From: an uncultured Campylobacter sp.
GTDB lineage: Bacteria; Campylobacterota; Campylobacteria; Campylobacterales; Campylobacteraceae
Reading direction: 5' to 3'
Length of the DNA: 6,317 nt
Assembly: GCF_938045595.1 (NCBI RefSeq)
Contig: NZ_CALIBB010000273.1
Span: 1 to 6,317 of the forward strand
The translations under genes and the position numbers were made by a program. The notes below the pieces were generated by a model that did not search any database, was not told where the DNA came from, and was given only the letters and a program-made list of their open reading frames with translations. Shown one piece after another: positions 1 to 5,621 of this stretch. Position 1 is the first letter of the stretch; each line of letters opens with the position of its first letter.

Positions 1-488
1 GAGAGCTTGAGTTTGGCGGGATCGATACTGCCTCCAATATCGTATCGATAGCCGAACGCCTTGAAATAAGGCATTAGATAGTGCTCTTTAAAAGCGCACT
101 GAAATTTTACCGAATAATCTTGTTTAAAGCCTCTAAACAATACGAATAAGCTCGAAGCAGCCAAGATTAAAGTTATAATCGCGAGTAAGATATATTTGGA
201 AATCGTGGGGCGATTTTGTAAATCAACTAAAAATAGGCATATTATAAAAAGACCCGCAGCTTGGATTATCGTAGCTTTTATGGAGGCCTGATCGCACAAA
301 ACGGCTACTATAAGAACAACCGCGAATAATCCTATAAGCGGCAACAAATCCGCCATGCCTCCTCTGTCGCGTAGTTTGCATACCGAAAACGCGCCGTAGC
401 CGAGTATGCACGCCGCCGCGAAGATCGTATTTCTTTTCGCCTTATACAAAAGCCCAAGTCTGATCTTCTCCAGCTCGCTCGCGCTCAA
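1..488 (-). CDS. Membrane protein with probable start of a DUF3137 domain (partial, C-terminus outside window)
   Basis: The frame is open for 162 codons from a TTG start to the left edge, so the C-terminal part is missing. TTG is chosen because an in-frame TAG lies four codons upstream, a strong AGGAGG sits 5 nt before it, and the next ATG is only at residue 45. The N-terminus is a short charged helix (SELEKIRLGLLYKAKRN). Four hydrophobic segments follow at about residues 22-37, 48-65, 72-90 and 99-118. After them comes a soluble stretch (YSVKFQCAFKEHYLMPYFKAFGYRYDIGGSIDP broken here as YSVKFQCAFKEHY and MPYFKAFGYRYDIGGSI, residues 125-157). A membrane N-terminus followed by an FK..FKE...P.....GY.Y...G.I pattern recalls DUF3137 proteins of Campylobacter and relatives, whose function is unknown. 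The coding call is firm; the family call is from memory of the pattern and moderate. It does not appear to share a transcript with fumAB, as 290 nt of palindrome-rich DNA separates them. Confidence 0.65.
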   Translation of the reverse strand, partial: MSASELEKIRLGLLYKAKRNTIFAAACILGYGAFSVCKLRDRGGMADLLPLIGLFAVVLIVAVLCDQASIKATIIQAAGLFIICLFLVDLQNRPTISKYILLAIITLILAASSLFVLFRGFKQDYSVKFQCAFKEHYLMPYFKAFGYRYDIGGSIDPAKLKL

Positions 489-493
489 TCGCC

Positions 494-499
494 CCTCCT
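494..499 (-). promoter_or_regulatory. Shine-Dalgarno site supporting the TTG start of the DUF3137-like gene
   Basis: AGGAGG on the minus strand, 5 nt before the TTG at 488-486. This perfect site decides the non-ATG start, because an in-frame stop excludes any start further upstream. Confidence 0.75.
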
Positions 500-513
500 A
501 AAATTTAAATCCG

Positions 514-519
514 ATTATG
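514..519 (-). promoter_or_regulatory. Possible -10 box of the DUF3137-like gene
   Basis: CATAAT on the minus strand, 25 nt before the TTG codon, would give a short leader that still includes the Shine-Dalgarno. There is no recognisable -35, which is usual for Campylobacter housekeeping promoters. One hexamer in AT-rich DNA is weak evidence. Confidence 0.3.
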
Positions 520-652
520 GCGCTAGCGAGCTTTAAATTCGCTTACGAACGACGACGAAATTTTAAAATTTAGACTTGCGTAAATTTGCGGTTAAATTTT
601 AGTGGCGGATCGTCTAAATGAAGCAAAGTCGGAATTTTGGTAGAAATTTAAG

Positions 653-680
653 CGGCACGAAATTTTAAAATTCCGTGCCG
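653..680. repeat. 28-bp near-perfect palindrome with GC arms and AAATTTTAAAATT core
   Basis: Arms CGGCACG (653-659) and CGTGCCG (674-680) are exact reverse complements. The core 661-672 (AATTTTAAAATT) is itself palindromic about the same centre. The only mismatched pair is A660 with C673. It lies about 100 nt past the fumB stop in the direction of fum transcription, so it could end or stabilise that transcript, but no long T run follows on either strand. A terminator role is possible, not shown. Confidence 0.65.
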
Positions 681-769
681 TAAGAGAGATAAAATTTTAC
701 GGGCGCGATTTAAATTCGCTATAAAATTTCACTGCGCCGCACCGTAAAATTTCGCGAAATAAACGCCGC

Positions 770-791
770 TAGAAAAATTTAAATTTTTCTA
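770..791. repeat. 22-bp perfect AT-rich palindrome containing the fumB stop codon
   Basis: The right half, starting AAATTTTTCTA, is the exact reverse complement of the left half, TAGAAAAATTT. The fumB stop codon (minus strand, 779-781) lies at its centre. On the minus strand the RNA would form an A/U-only hairpin ending in a U-rich arm, which might help end fumAB transcription or protect the 3' end. As a terminator it is weak, because the stem has almost no GC. Confidence 0.5.
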
Positions 792-1339
792 TAAGGCGCC
801 TGTCCTACTTCGTAGAAGTTATTGCCCTCGCTGTCGATCGCTACGATAGCAGGGAAGTCCTCGACGGTAAGTCGCGCGACCGCCTCGGGGCCGAGCTCAG
901 GGTAGGCTAGCACTTCATATTTTTTGATACTTTGGCTGATTAGCGCGCCGGCGCCCCCGATAGCGACCATATAGACGCAGCCAGATTTTTTCATCGCTTC
1001 GACGACGGCGTCGCTGCGGTAGCCCTTGCCGATCATGCCGTTGATGCCTACCTCGTTTATCATCGTCGGAGTGTATTTGTCCATGCGTCCGCTAGTCGTA
1101 GGTCCTGCAGCACCGATTGCCTGACCAGGTTTGGCAGGGGTCGGTCCCAGATAATATATCGTCTCGCCCGCTAAGTTTACGGGTAGCTTCTCGCCGCGAG
1201 CGAGGGTTTCGGTTAGAGCCTTGTGTGCGGCGTCGCGAGCTGCGATGATGGTGCCACTGATTAGGACGTTATCGCCCGCCTTTAGGCTTTTTACTACGCT
1301 TTTATCGAAAGGTGCGGTAATTCTTTTAACTTCTGACAT
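779..1339 (-). CDS. fumB: Fumarate hydratase class I, beta subunit (C-terminal domain)
   Basis: This 186-residue protein is the beta half of the two-subunit, iron-sulfur, class I fumarate hydratase (fumarate + water to L-malate, reversible; cytoplasmic). The alpha half is encoded directly upstream. Visible family motifs are ISGTIIAARDAAH (28-39 region), the glycine-rich substrate loop GAAGPTTSGRMD (76-87), KGYRSD (105-110), AIGGAGAL (126-133) and DFPAIVAIDSEGN (161-173). The ATG at 1339 is preferred to an in-frame ATG at 1369: it has AAGGAGG 5 nt upstream and leaves a 10-nt gap after fumA, while the earlier start would overlap fumA by 20 nt and lacks a comparable site. The same fold occurs in L-tartrate dehydratase beta subunits, so specificity is inferred; fumarase is by far the commoner role in this group. 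The gene is complete, with no sign of damage. Confidence 0.93.
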   Translation of the reverse strand: MSEVKRITAPFDKSVVKSLKAGDNVLISGTIIAARDAAHKALTETLARGEKLPVNLAGETIYYLGPTPAKPGQAIGAAGPTTSGRMDKYTPTMINEVGINGMIGKGYRSDAVVEAMKKSGCVYMVAIGGAGALISQSIKKYEVLAYPELGPEAVARLTVEDFPAIVAIDSEGNNFYEVGQAPYRKI

Positions 1340-1344
1340 GATTT

Positions 1345-1351
1345 CCTCCTT
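1345..1351 (-). promoter_or_regulatory. Shine-Dalgarno site fixing the fumB start
   Basis: AAGGAGG on the minus strand lies 5 nt before the ATG at 1339-1337 and overlaps the fumA stop codon (1350-1352). This layout suggests translational coupling of the two subunits and rules against the longer in-frame start at 1369. Confidence 0.8.
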
Positions 1352-2195
1352 ATAGTTCGGCGTCGGCATGGCGAGCCGCGTGGCAGTTGATATTAACGGC
1401 GACCGGAAGCCCCGCTATGTGGGTCGGATACCACTCTACATTTACCTTAACGGCGGTGTTTATGCCGCCCAAACCCTGCGGACCGACGCCCGTAGCGCGC
1501 GCCATCTCCAGTAGTTCATCCTCTAGCTTGGCGTAGCGCTCGTCGGGATTTCTGCTGTCGATCGAGCGAACCGCGGCTTGCTTGGCCAAAAGCGCCGCCT
1601 TATCCATCGTGCCGCCGATACCGACGCCTACGACCATAGGAGGGCAAGCGTTAGGACCAGCGTATTTAACCGCCTCTAAAAATACTTTTTTTACCCCCTC
1701 GATGCCGTCTGCAGGAACGAGCATTTTTAGCACCGATTTGTTTTCGCTGCCGAAGCCCTTCGGAGCTACTTTTATCTTAAGCTTGTCGCCGGGGATGATG
1801 CGGGTATTGATGACCGCAGGGGTATTATTCGTGGTGTTTTTTCGCTCAAAAAGCGGCTCTGCGACCACGGATTTGCGTAGATAGCCGCCTACGTAGCCGT
1901 CCGCAACGCCTGCATTGATAGCATCCTCCAAATATCCGCCCTCGATATGCACATCCTGACCGAGTTCGACAAAAACCACCGTCATACCGGTATCTTGGCA
2001 GATCGGCGCGACCTCTTTTGCCGCCAAATCGGCATTTTGCAAGAGCTTGCCTAAGATATCTTTGCCGATAGGCGAAGTCTCGTTCTCGCGCGCTTTCTCA
2101 AATGCCGCGCGCATATCTGGCGTGACGTGATAACAGGCTTTTTTGCAAAGCTCGCTGACTACTTTGGTAATTTCATCCGCTTGGATCGTTTTCAT
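1350..2195 (-). CDS. fumA: Fumarate hydratase class I, alpha subunit ([4Fe-4S] domain)
   Basis: This 281-residue protein is the N-terminal, cluster-binding half of class I fumarase. The three cysteines expected to ligate the labile [4Fe-4S] cluster are visible in their family contexts: Cys66 in APICQDTG, Cys184 in GPNACPPMVVGVGIGG, and Cys271 in the C-terminal INCHAARHADAE. Other hallmarks are RKSVVAEPLFERKNT (107-121), APKGFGSENKS (144-154) and GPQGLGG (238-244). The ATG has AAGGAGAG 3 nt upstream. It is the first gene of a fumAB operon. The open cluster iron makes this enzyme class oxygen-sensitive, fitting an anaerobic or microaerophilic host; many Campylobacter use the oxygen-stable class II FumC instead. 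Tartrate dehydratase alpha (TtdA) is the main alternative. An operator-like palindrome and a TATAAT box lie just upstream. Confidence 0.93.
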   Translation of the reverse strand: MKTIQADEITKVVSELCKKACYHVTPDMRAAFEKARENETSPIGKDILGKLLQNADLAAKEVAPICQDTGMTVVFVELGQDVHIEGGYLEDAINAGVADGYVGGYLRKSVVAEPLFERKNTTNNTPAVINTRIIPGDKLKIKVAPKGFGSENKSVLKMLVPADGIEGVKKVFLEAVKYAGPNACPPMVVGVGIGGTMDKAALLAKQAAVRSIDSRNPDERYAKLEDELLEMARATGVGPQGLGGINTAVKVNVEWYPTHIAGLPVAVNINCHAARHADAEL

Positions 2196-2224
2196 GATCT
2201 CTCCTTGTATTGAAATTTTAATGG

Positions 2225-2230
2225 ATTATA
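2225..2230 (-). promoter_or_regulatory. Probable -10 box of the fumAB promoter
   Basis: A perfect TATAAT on the minus strand, 29 nt before the fumA ATG, predicts a leader of roughly 20 nt containing the Shine-Dalgarno. There is no good -35 hexamer at 16-18 nt; a 9-4-9 palindrome occupies that zone instead, which suggests activator- or repressor-dependent control. Confidence 0.55.
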
Positions 2231-2235
2231 TTCCG

Positions 2236-2257
2236 TTAAACTAAAAACTTAGTTTAA
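2236..2257. promoter_or_regulatory. Operator-like 9-4-9 palindrome upstream of the fumA -10
   Basis: TTAAACTAA (2236-2244) and TTAGTTTAA (2249-2257) are exact reverse complements separated by AAAC. The edge nearest fumA is 5 nt from the -10 box, so the site covers the -35 zone. A 22-bp, two-fold symmetric site with a 4-nt spacer has the geometry of CRP/FNR-superfamily operators, but the half-sites do not match the FNR (TTGAT) or CRP (TGTGA) consensus, so no regulator can be named. It could also act on the divergent cytochrome operon, whose -10 is about 65 nt away. Confidence 0.5.
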
Positions 2258-2320
2258 AATTTTATCTTCATTTAATAAATTTTAACAAAAGGCTAGAAAA
2301 TAAGCGGTTTTTAATCTTTT

Positions 2321-2326
2321 TATAAT
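2321..2326 (+). promoter_or_regulatory. Probable -10 box of the haoCA promoter
   Basis: TATAAT preceded by a T-rich run (TTTTTAATCTTTT), the typical look of the sigma-70 promoter in Campylobacter, where a T-rich periodic stretch replaces a defined -35. It would start transcription near 2333 and leave an untranslated leader of about 60 nt before the ATG at 2395. Confidence 0.5.
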
Positions 2327-2394
2327 AAAATATCGCTTTCCGAATTATCAAATACTAAAAATTTTGCGAAGAAATTTTAAAATCAAGGAAACCT

Positions 2395-2952
2395 ATGAAA
2401 AAGAAAACTCTTGTGCTGCTCGTGGGCGCTTGTGTGCTTATAGGAATGATACTTTCTCTTGGGATTGCGGAGATGGTTCACCTTACGGGCACCGATAAAT
2501 TCTGCGTATCCTGTCATACGATGCAGCCGATGGCAAACGCATTTCACAACGATGTTCACGGCGGCAATAACCCGCAAGGTTTCAAGGCCGATTGCGTCGC
2601 CTGTCACGTTTCTCATGAAAATACCTTTATGTATCTTTGGACCAAAGCTCTAACCTCCGCAAATGATGTCTACAAGACGGTCTTTACCGATGCCGATAAG
2701 ATCAATTGGCAAGAAAAACGTAAGGAGCGAAATCATTTCGTTTATGAAAGCGGCTGTCTAAGCTGCCATCGAAATTTAAAAGAGCAGAATAATCAAGTAA
2801 ATAAAGCCTGGCTCGCGCATAGGGATTATTTCGCGGGCACTACCGGCAAAACCTGCGTGCAGTGCCACGAAAACGTCGGTCACAAAAATATGGGTATAGA
2901 GATCACCAAATATTGGGATAAATACAACCGAGAAAATAACAAAACCAAGTAA
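2395..2952 (+). CDS. haoC: Membrane-anchored tetrahaem cytochrome c, NapC/NrfH family quinol dehydrogenase (HaoC-like)
   Basis: This 185-residue protein has one N-terminal membrane helix (about residues 5-25, after MKKK) and no obvious signal-peptidase site, so it is probably an uncleaved anchor with the haem domain in the periplasm. Four haem c sites are visible: CVSCH (37-41), CVACH (67-71), CLSCH (121-125) and CVQCH (154-158). The CHTM following haem 1 matches the NrfH/NapC-type motif in which a Met, not a His, ligates the quinol-site haem. The role is to oxidise menaquinol and pass electrons to a soluble partner. That partner is encoded 10 nt downstream and has eight haems, so this is the HaoC type rather than the NrfH that serves pentahaem NrfA; the family itself does not separate the two by eye. 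AAGGAA lies 4 nt before the ATG. Database hits may well say NrfH or NapC/NirT. Confidence 0.88.
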   Translation: MKKKTLVLLVGACVLIGMILSLGIAEMVHLTGTDKFCVSCHTMQPMANAFHNDVHGGNNPQGFKADCVACHVSHENTFMYLWTKALTSANDVYKTVFTDADKINWQEKRKERNHFVYESGCLSCHRNLKEQNNQVNKAWLAHRDYFAGTTGKTCVQCHENVGHKNMGIEITKYWDKYNRENNKTK

Positions 2953-2962
2953 AGGAGAAGCA

Positions 2963-4363
2963 ATGCTAAAAAAAGTCGCTATTTTAATAGCCTGTATCGC
3001 ATCGTTTGCATTCGCAGAAATGCCCGCGCAGCATGCGAATATGTCCGCGTCGGACGCGAACGTAAGCAATTCTGTAAACGTTAGTCTTACGAAGAATTTA
3101 AAGGTAAATAGGCAGCTTACGCCGCTAGCTAGACGCTGCGTCGAGTGCCATGCCGAAAAAACTCCGGGCGTCGTTGCGGATTGGAAGATGAGCCGCCACG
3201 CTCACGTAGGCGTTAGCTGTACCGACTGCCACTCGCAGCCAGCAGATAGCCCTATGGCAGCTAAAGAGCCGCATCCGAAAGACACAGACAATCATATTTC
3301 GGTGCTAGTTAGCCCAAAAACCTGTGCCAAATGCCACAGCAACGAGGTTAAAGAGTTTGAAAACAGCGGTCACGCAAGAGGCGCTATGCAAATGCAAGCC
3401 AACAAAGGAATGGTTGATCTAATGTATCACTACGAAGGACGTGATATCCCTGATCTTAAACATGCACCTGATATTACCGGCTGCTCTCAATGCCACGGTA
3501 GCGTCGTTAAAATGGATGAGCATAACAAGCCTACCAAAGAGACCTGGCCCGTTTACGGCATCGGTACGGTTTATCCGGACGGTAGCGTAGGCGGATGCAA
3601 ATCATGCCATTCTGGTCATAAATTTTCGATTGCTGAAGCTCGTAAGCCTGCTGCTTGCGCATCTTGCCACTTAGGACCTGATCATCCGGATATCGAAATT
3701 TACAATAACTCAATGCACGGACACGTATTTAACGCTGAAGGCAATGAGTGGAAATTCGATAGCGCTCCTGGTACTTGGGCAGTTCCTGATTACCGCGCTC
3801 CTACATGTGCAACCTGCCATATGAGCGGCGGTGTGGGCGATCTAAACTCCACTCACAACGTATCTCAACGCTTGAAGTGGAATTTGTGGCAGCCTAAGAG
3901 CAATCTACGCACCGGCGGTAATGAGACTGCGGTAAGCGAGTTTTTAAATACCGGCAAACTAAACGTCGGCAATCCTTTGGCGGGTAACCTAAACGGTCCT
4001 GAGGCAGCGCGTGCCGAGATGAAGCAAGTATGCAAAGAGTGCCACGCAAGCACCCATACGAATAATTTCTTCGAGATGGGCGATAAACAGGTGCTTTTAT
4101 ACAATGTTTATAACGACGAAGCAACTAAGATGCTAAAAGAGCTTAAGGAAAAGAAACTTCTAAAAGACGATCCTTGGGCGGATGCGTTCCAGCGAATCTA
4201 CTATGTTTCTTGGCACCACGAGGGTCGCAGAATGCGCCAAGGCGCGCTAATGGGCGGACCTGATTATTCGCATTGGCACGGCGTATTCGAGGTCAAAAAC
4301 GACATCAGAGAGATGCGCGAAATCTATGAGCGCCGCATCAAAACCGGTAAGATCGAGGAATAA
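2963..4363 (+). CDS. haoA: Octahaem cytochrome c of the hydroxylamine oxidoreductase family (epsilonproteobacterial HaoA), probable nitrite/hydroxylamine reductase
   Basis: This 466-residue protein has a Sec signal peptide (MLKKVAILIACIASFAFA, likely cleaved after residue 18), so it is periplasmic. Eight haem c motifs are visible: CVECH 59, CTDCH 86, CAKCH 121, CSQCH 174, CKSCH 212, CASCH 232, CATCH 282 and CKECH 357 (first Cys). HAO-family landmarks are GPDHP right after haem 6 (Asp240-His241, probably the active-site pair), APTCATCHMSGG at haem 7, STHNVSQRLKW (296-306) and the C-terminal WHHEGRRMRQGA...GGPDYSHWHG (417-440). Haem 4 would be the catalytic haem by analogy with HAO. In epsilonproteobacteria these enzymes are thought to work reductively, making ammonium from nitrite or hydroxylamine, fed by HaoC; that direction is inferred here. 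It is not NrfA: NrfA has five haems, commonly with CxxCK at the active site. It has a good AAAGGAG site 5 nt upstream, and a strong terminator follows. Confidence 0.9.
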   Translation: MLKKVAILIACIASFAFAEMPAQHANMSASDANVSNSVNVSLTKNLKVNRQLTPLARRCVECHAEKTPGVVADWKMSRHAHVGVSCTDCHSQPADSPMAAKEPHPKDTDNHISVLVSPKTCAKCHSNEVKEFENSGHARGAMQMQANKGMVDLMYHYEGRDIPDLKHAPDITGCSQCHGSVVKMDEHNKPTKETWPVYGIGTVYPDGSVGGCKSCHSGHKFSIAEARKPAACASCHLGPDHPDIEIYNNSMHGHVFNAEGNEWKFDSAPGTWAVPDYRAPTCATCHMSGGVGDLNSTHNVSQRLKWNLWQPKSNLRTGGNETAVSEFLNTGKLNVGNPLAGNLNGPEAARAEMKQVCKECHASTHTNNFFEMGDKQVLLYNVYNDEATKMLKELKEKKLLKDDPWADAFQRIYYVSWHHEGRRMRQGALMGGPDYSHWHGVFEVKNDIREMREIYERRIKTGKIEE

Positions 4364-4410
4364 TCCTTCTTAGTCTGCTAAATTTGCCGGACTAAACAGA
4401 TCAAGCTTGT

Positions 4411-4443
4411 AAGCCCCTGCACTTCGCGGGGGCTTTTTTGTTT
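4411..4443 (+). terminator. Intrinsic terminator of the haoCA operon
   Basis: A 10-bp stem, AAGCCCCTGC (4411-4420) with GCGGGGGCTT (4426-4435), closes on the 5-nt loop ACTTC; one pair is a T-G wobble. It is followed by TTTT, G, TTT, giving a T run from 4434 to 4439. It lies 48 nt after the haoA stop and is the only classic rho-independent terminator in the window. Confidence 0.9.
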
Positions 4444-4608
4444 GGATAAAATTTTGGAATTTTATTTCGTAATCCGCAAAGCCCATCGAAAATCGCCCCT
4501 AAAAGCCACTACAAAATCACTATCTAATTATTTAAGATTATTGAGAATTTATGACGGAAATGACTGATAAATTAGAGTAAATTTATCTCTTTGCAATCCA
4601 AAATTAGC

Positions 4609-4614
4609 TACAAT
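4609..4614 (+). promoter_or_regulatory. Probable -10 box of the gene at 4641
   Basis: TACAAT in the context TTAGCTACAAT, a common Campylobacter extended -10 form, lies 26 nt before the ATG. No convincing -35 is present. The strong terminator at 4411-4443 means this gene needs its own promoter. Confidence 0.45.
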
Positions 4615-4640
4615 CGCGCATATCATTTAAAAGGAATTTT

Positions 4641-5057
4641 ATGGACAAGCAAACGGCATTAGACTTTTTGAGACTTCATCAGCCGATGCCTGCGCAGCTT
4701 TCGGATCAGCTCGTGGCAGAGTTTCGTGCGGTACGAGAGTTTTTGCGTGATAATCCCTGCGACGAGGCGCTTGAGCCGCTTTTGCGCTCGCTAAACGAGG
4801 GCGACGGCGCAGGTGAATATCCGCTCGTGGACGAGGTGCTAGGTGCGGCGGACGATGCTGCTGCGGTAGCTGCGATTAGAGCGGTCTTGGAGGATCCGAG
4901 CACTGGCAGCGGAGCGCGATTTTGGGCGACGCTTTTTAGCGTGAGCTTCGTCCGTAAGGAGCTCATCGCAAGCCTGGAGACATCGCTTAAATACGCAAAC
5001 GATGATTTGATCGAGCTTACGAAGGAGCAGATCGAAATGTTTAAGCAGCTGACGTAA
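4641..5057 (+). CDS. Small alpha-helical protein of unknown function, possibly HEAT-like
   Basis: The gene encodes 138 residues, with AAAGGAA 4 nt before the ATG. It has no signal peptide, membrane segment or metal motif, so it is probably cytoplasmic. The protein looks all-helical and acidic: LSDQLVAEFRAVREFLRDNP (about 20-39), ALEPLLRSLNEGDGAGEYPLV (43-63), an Ala-rich helix DDAAAVAAIRAVLED (71-85), then RFWATLFSVSFVRKELIASLE (92-112) and a last helix ending in EQIEMFKQL. The order resembles small HEAT-repeat proteins seen in many bacteria, with a GDG..Y.LV turn and an R.W helix followed by a leucine-rich repeat helix. Some of those are annotated as immunity proteins, but no toxin gene lies beside it here. 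I do not recognise the gene. Codon choice is GC-rich like fumAB, and there is no sign of damage. It stands alone, with 1.2 kb of gene-free DNA after it. Confidence 0.8.
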   Translation: MDKQTALDFLRLHQPMPAQLSDQLVAEFRAVREFLRDNPCDEALEPLLRSLNEGDGAGEYPLVDEVLGAADDAAAVAAIRAVLEDPSTGSGARFWATLFSVSFVRKELIASLETSLKYANDDLIELTKEQIEMFKQLT

Positions 5058-5338
5058 AGCTAGCTGCGTAACTTATAGTTGCGCCTTGCTCACCAGATTG
5101 CGCTGCTACAAAGCAAATCCAAATTTATAAAAATCGGCTTAATCGAAGGCTGCTTTTAAATTTTAAAATTTTGCGGTCGCTTAAAATTTTTTAGAGGCTA
5201 CGATTACGAAAGAGGCGCACTTTATTTTCTATGGGCTGTGGCAGGCGCCCTGTGCGAGGATTGCTATCGGCAAAGATATAGCGTCGCCGCTAAGTGCGAG
5301 CGGCGCAGGCACCGAGAGATATGTATCTAGGGAGGGTA

Positions 5339-5610
5339 GAAATTTCACGGCGTCGTTTGAAGTAAAATTTTAAATCTGCGGGCTTGTGATAGAATTTAAG
5401 TCGTAATAGTGAAGCAGAATTTAATATCGCTACGAGCTCACCGCTGAAATTTTAAGATTACGTCGCGCAGTGACGAGATTTTGCTCGGTGCAATCCGTAC
5501 GAAATTTTAAGCCGTAAAGATAAAGCGGAATTTCTCATACGTGATTTTTTGAGACGAAATTTTAAGTAATGAGTTTGAAGCGGAATTTTAAGGTGCGAGT
5601 TAGAGACTAT
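5339..5610. repeat. Degenerate tandem repeat array, period about 55 bp, five units
   Basis: GAAATTTTAAG occurs at 5446, 5501 and 5556, exactly 55 bp apart each time. Diverged copies precede it (GAATTTAAG at 5392, GAAATTTCACG at 5339). A second conserved word, GAAGCGGAATTT or close to it, lies about 21-25 bp into most units: GAAGCAGAATTT at 5411, AAAGCGGAATTT at 5523, GAAGCGGAATTT at 5578, and weakly GAAGTAAAATTT at 5360. Words like CCGTACG or GAGACG end several units. The unit starting 5446 keeps only the first word well. The even period argues against chance clustering of AT-rich words. Confidence 0.6.
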
Positions 5611-5621
5611 AAACTCGCACC
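5592..5621. repeat. Perfect 10-bp inverted repeat (hairpin)
   Basis: GGTGCGAGTT (5592-5601) and AACTCGCACC (5612-5621) pair exactly around a 10-nt loop. It begins within the last unit of the 55-bp array and extends just past its end. No T run follows on the plus strand; the minus strand continues TTAAAATT, so a weak minus-strand terminator is conceivable. Confidence 0.6.

Larger units (their letters stand above)
489..778. other. Palindrome-rich non-coding region between fumB and the DUF3137-like gene
   Basis: I see no gene here. The region carries repeated AAATTTTAA words: a 14-bp AAATTTTAAAATTT at 558-571, AAATTTTA near 594-601, GGAATTTT near 631-638, GAAATTTAAG near 643-652 and the core of the 653-680 palindrome. 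It also holds the small palindrome ATTTCGCGAAAT at 749-760 and a 6-bp inverted repeat CCGTAA/TTACGG (678-683 with 697-702). The same vocabulary recurs in 5058-6317, which suggests a dispersed intergenic repeat family rather than region-specific regulation. Confidence 0.6.

Noticed and set aside
223..411. 62-codon minus-strand frame starting with ATG
   Set aside because: It overlaps the TTG-initiated membrane protein in another frame, has no ribosome site and ends inside that gene.
1582..1884. 100-codon plus-strand frame
   Set aside because: Antisense shadow of fumA; no promoter or ribosome site and no protein-like features.
2395..4363. Annotation as the classical NrfH-NrfA nitrite reductase pair
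   Set aside because: The downstream protein has eight CxxCH sites and HAO-type motifs; NrfA has five haems, commonly with a CxxCK site.
4370..4395. Weak hairpin TTAGTC/GACTAA just before the haoA terminator
   Set aside because: Only 6 exact pairs with a 14-nt loop and no T run; the strong hairpin at 4411-4435 explains termination.
4527..4553. Fur-box-like AT-rich stretch around GATTATTGAGAATTTATG
   Set aside because: Only a loose match to the Fur consensus in AT-rich DNA, and the downstream gene has no link to iron.
5185..5373. 63-codon open stretch on the plus strand (…FIFYGLWQAPCARIAIG…)
   Set aside because: Composition looks somewhat coding, but there is no ATG, GTG or TTG start with a ribosome site and I recognise no family. 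It could be a gene remnant, which I cannot support.
5339..5610. CRISPR array
   Set aside because: The periodic words are short and diverged, there are no constant repeats of 28-37 bp with unique spacers, and no cas genes are nearby.
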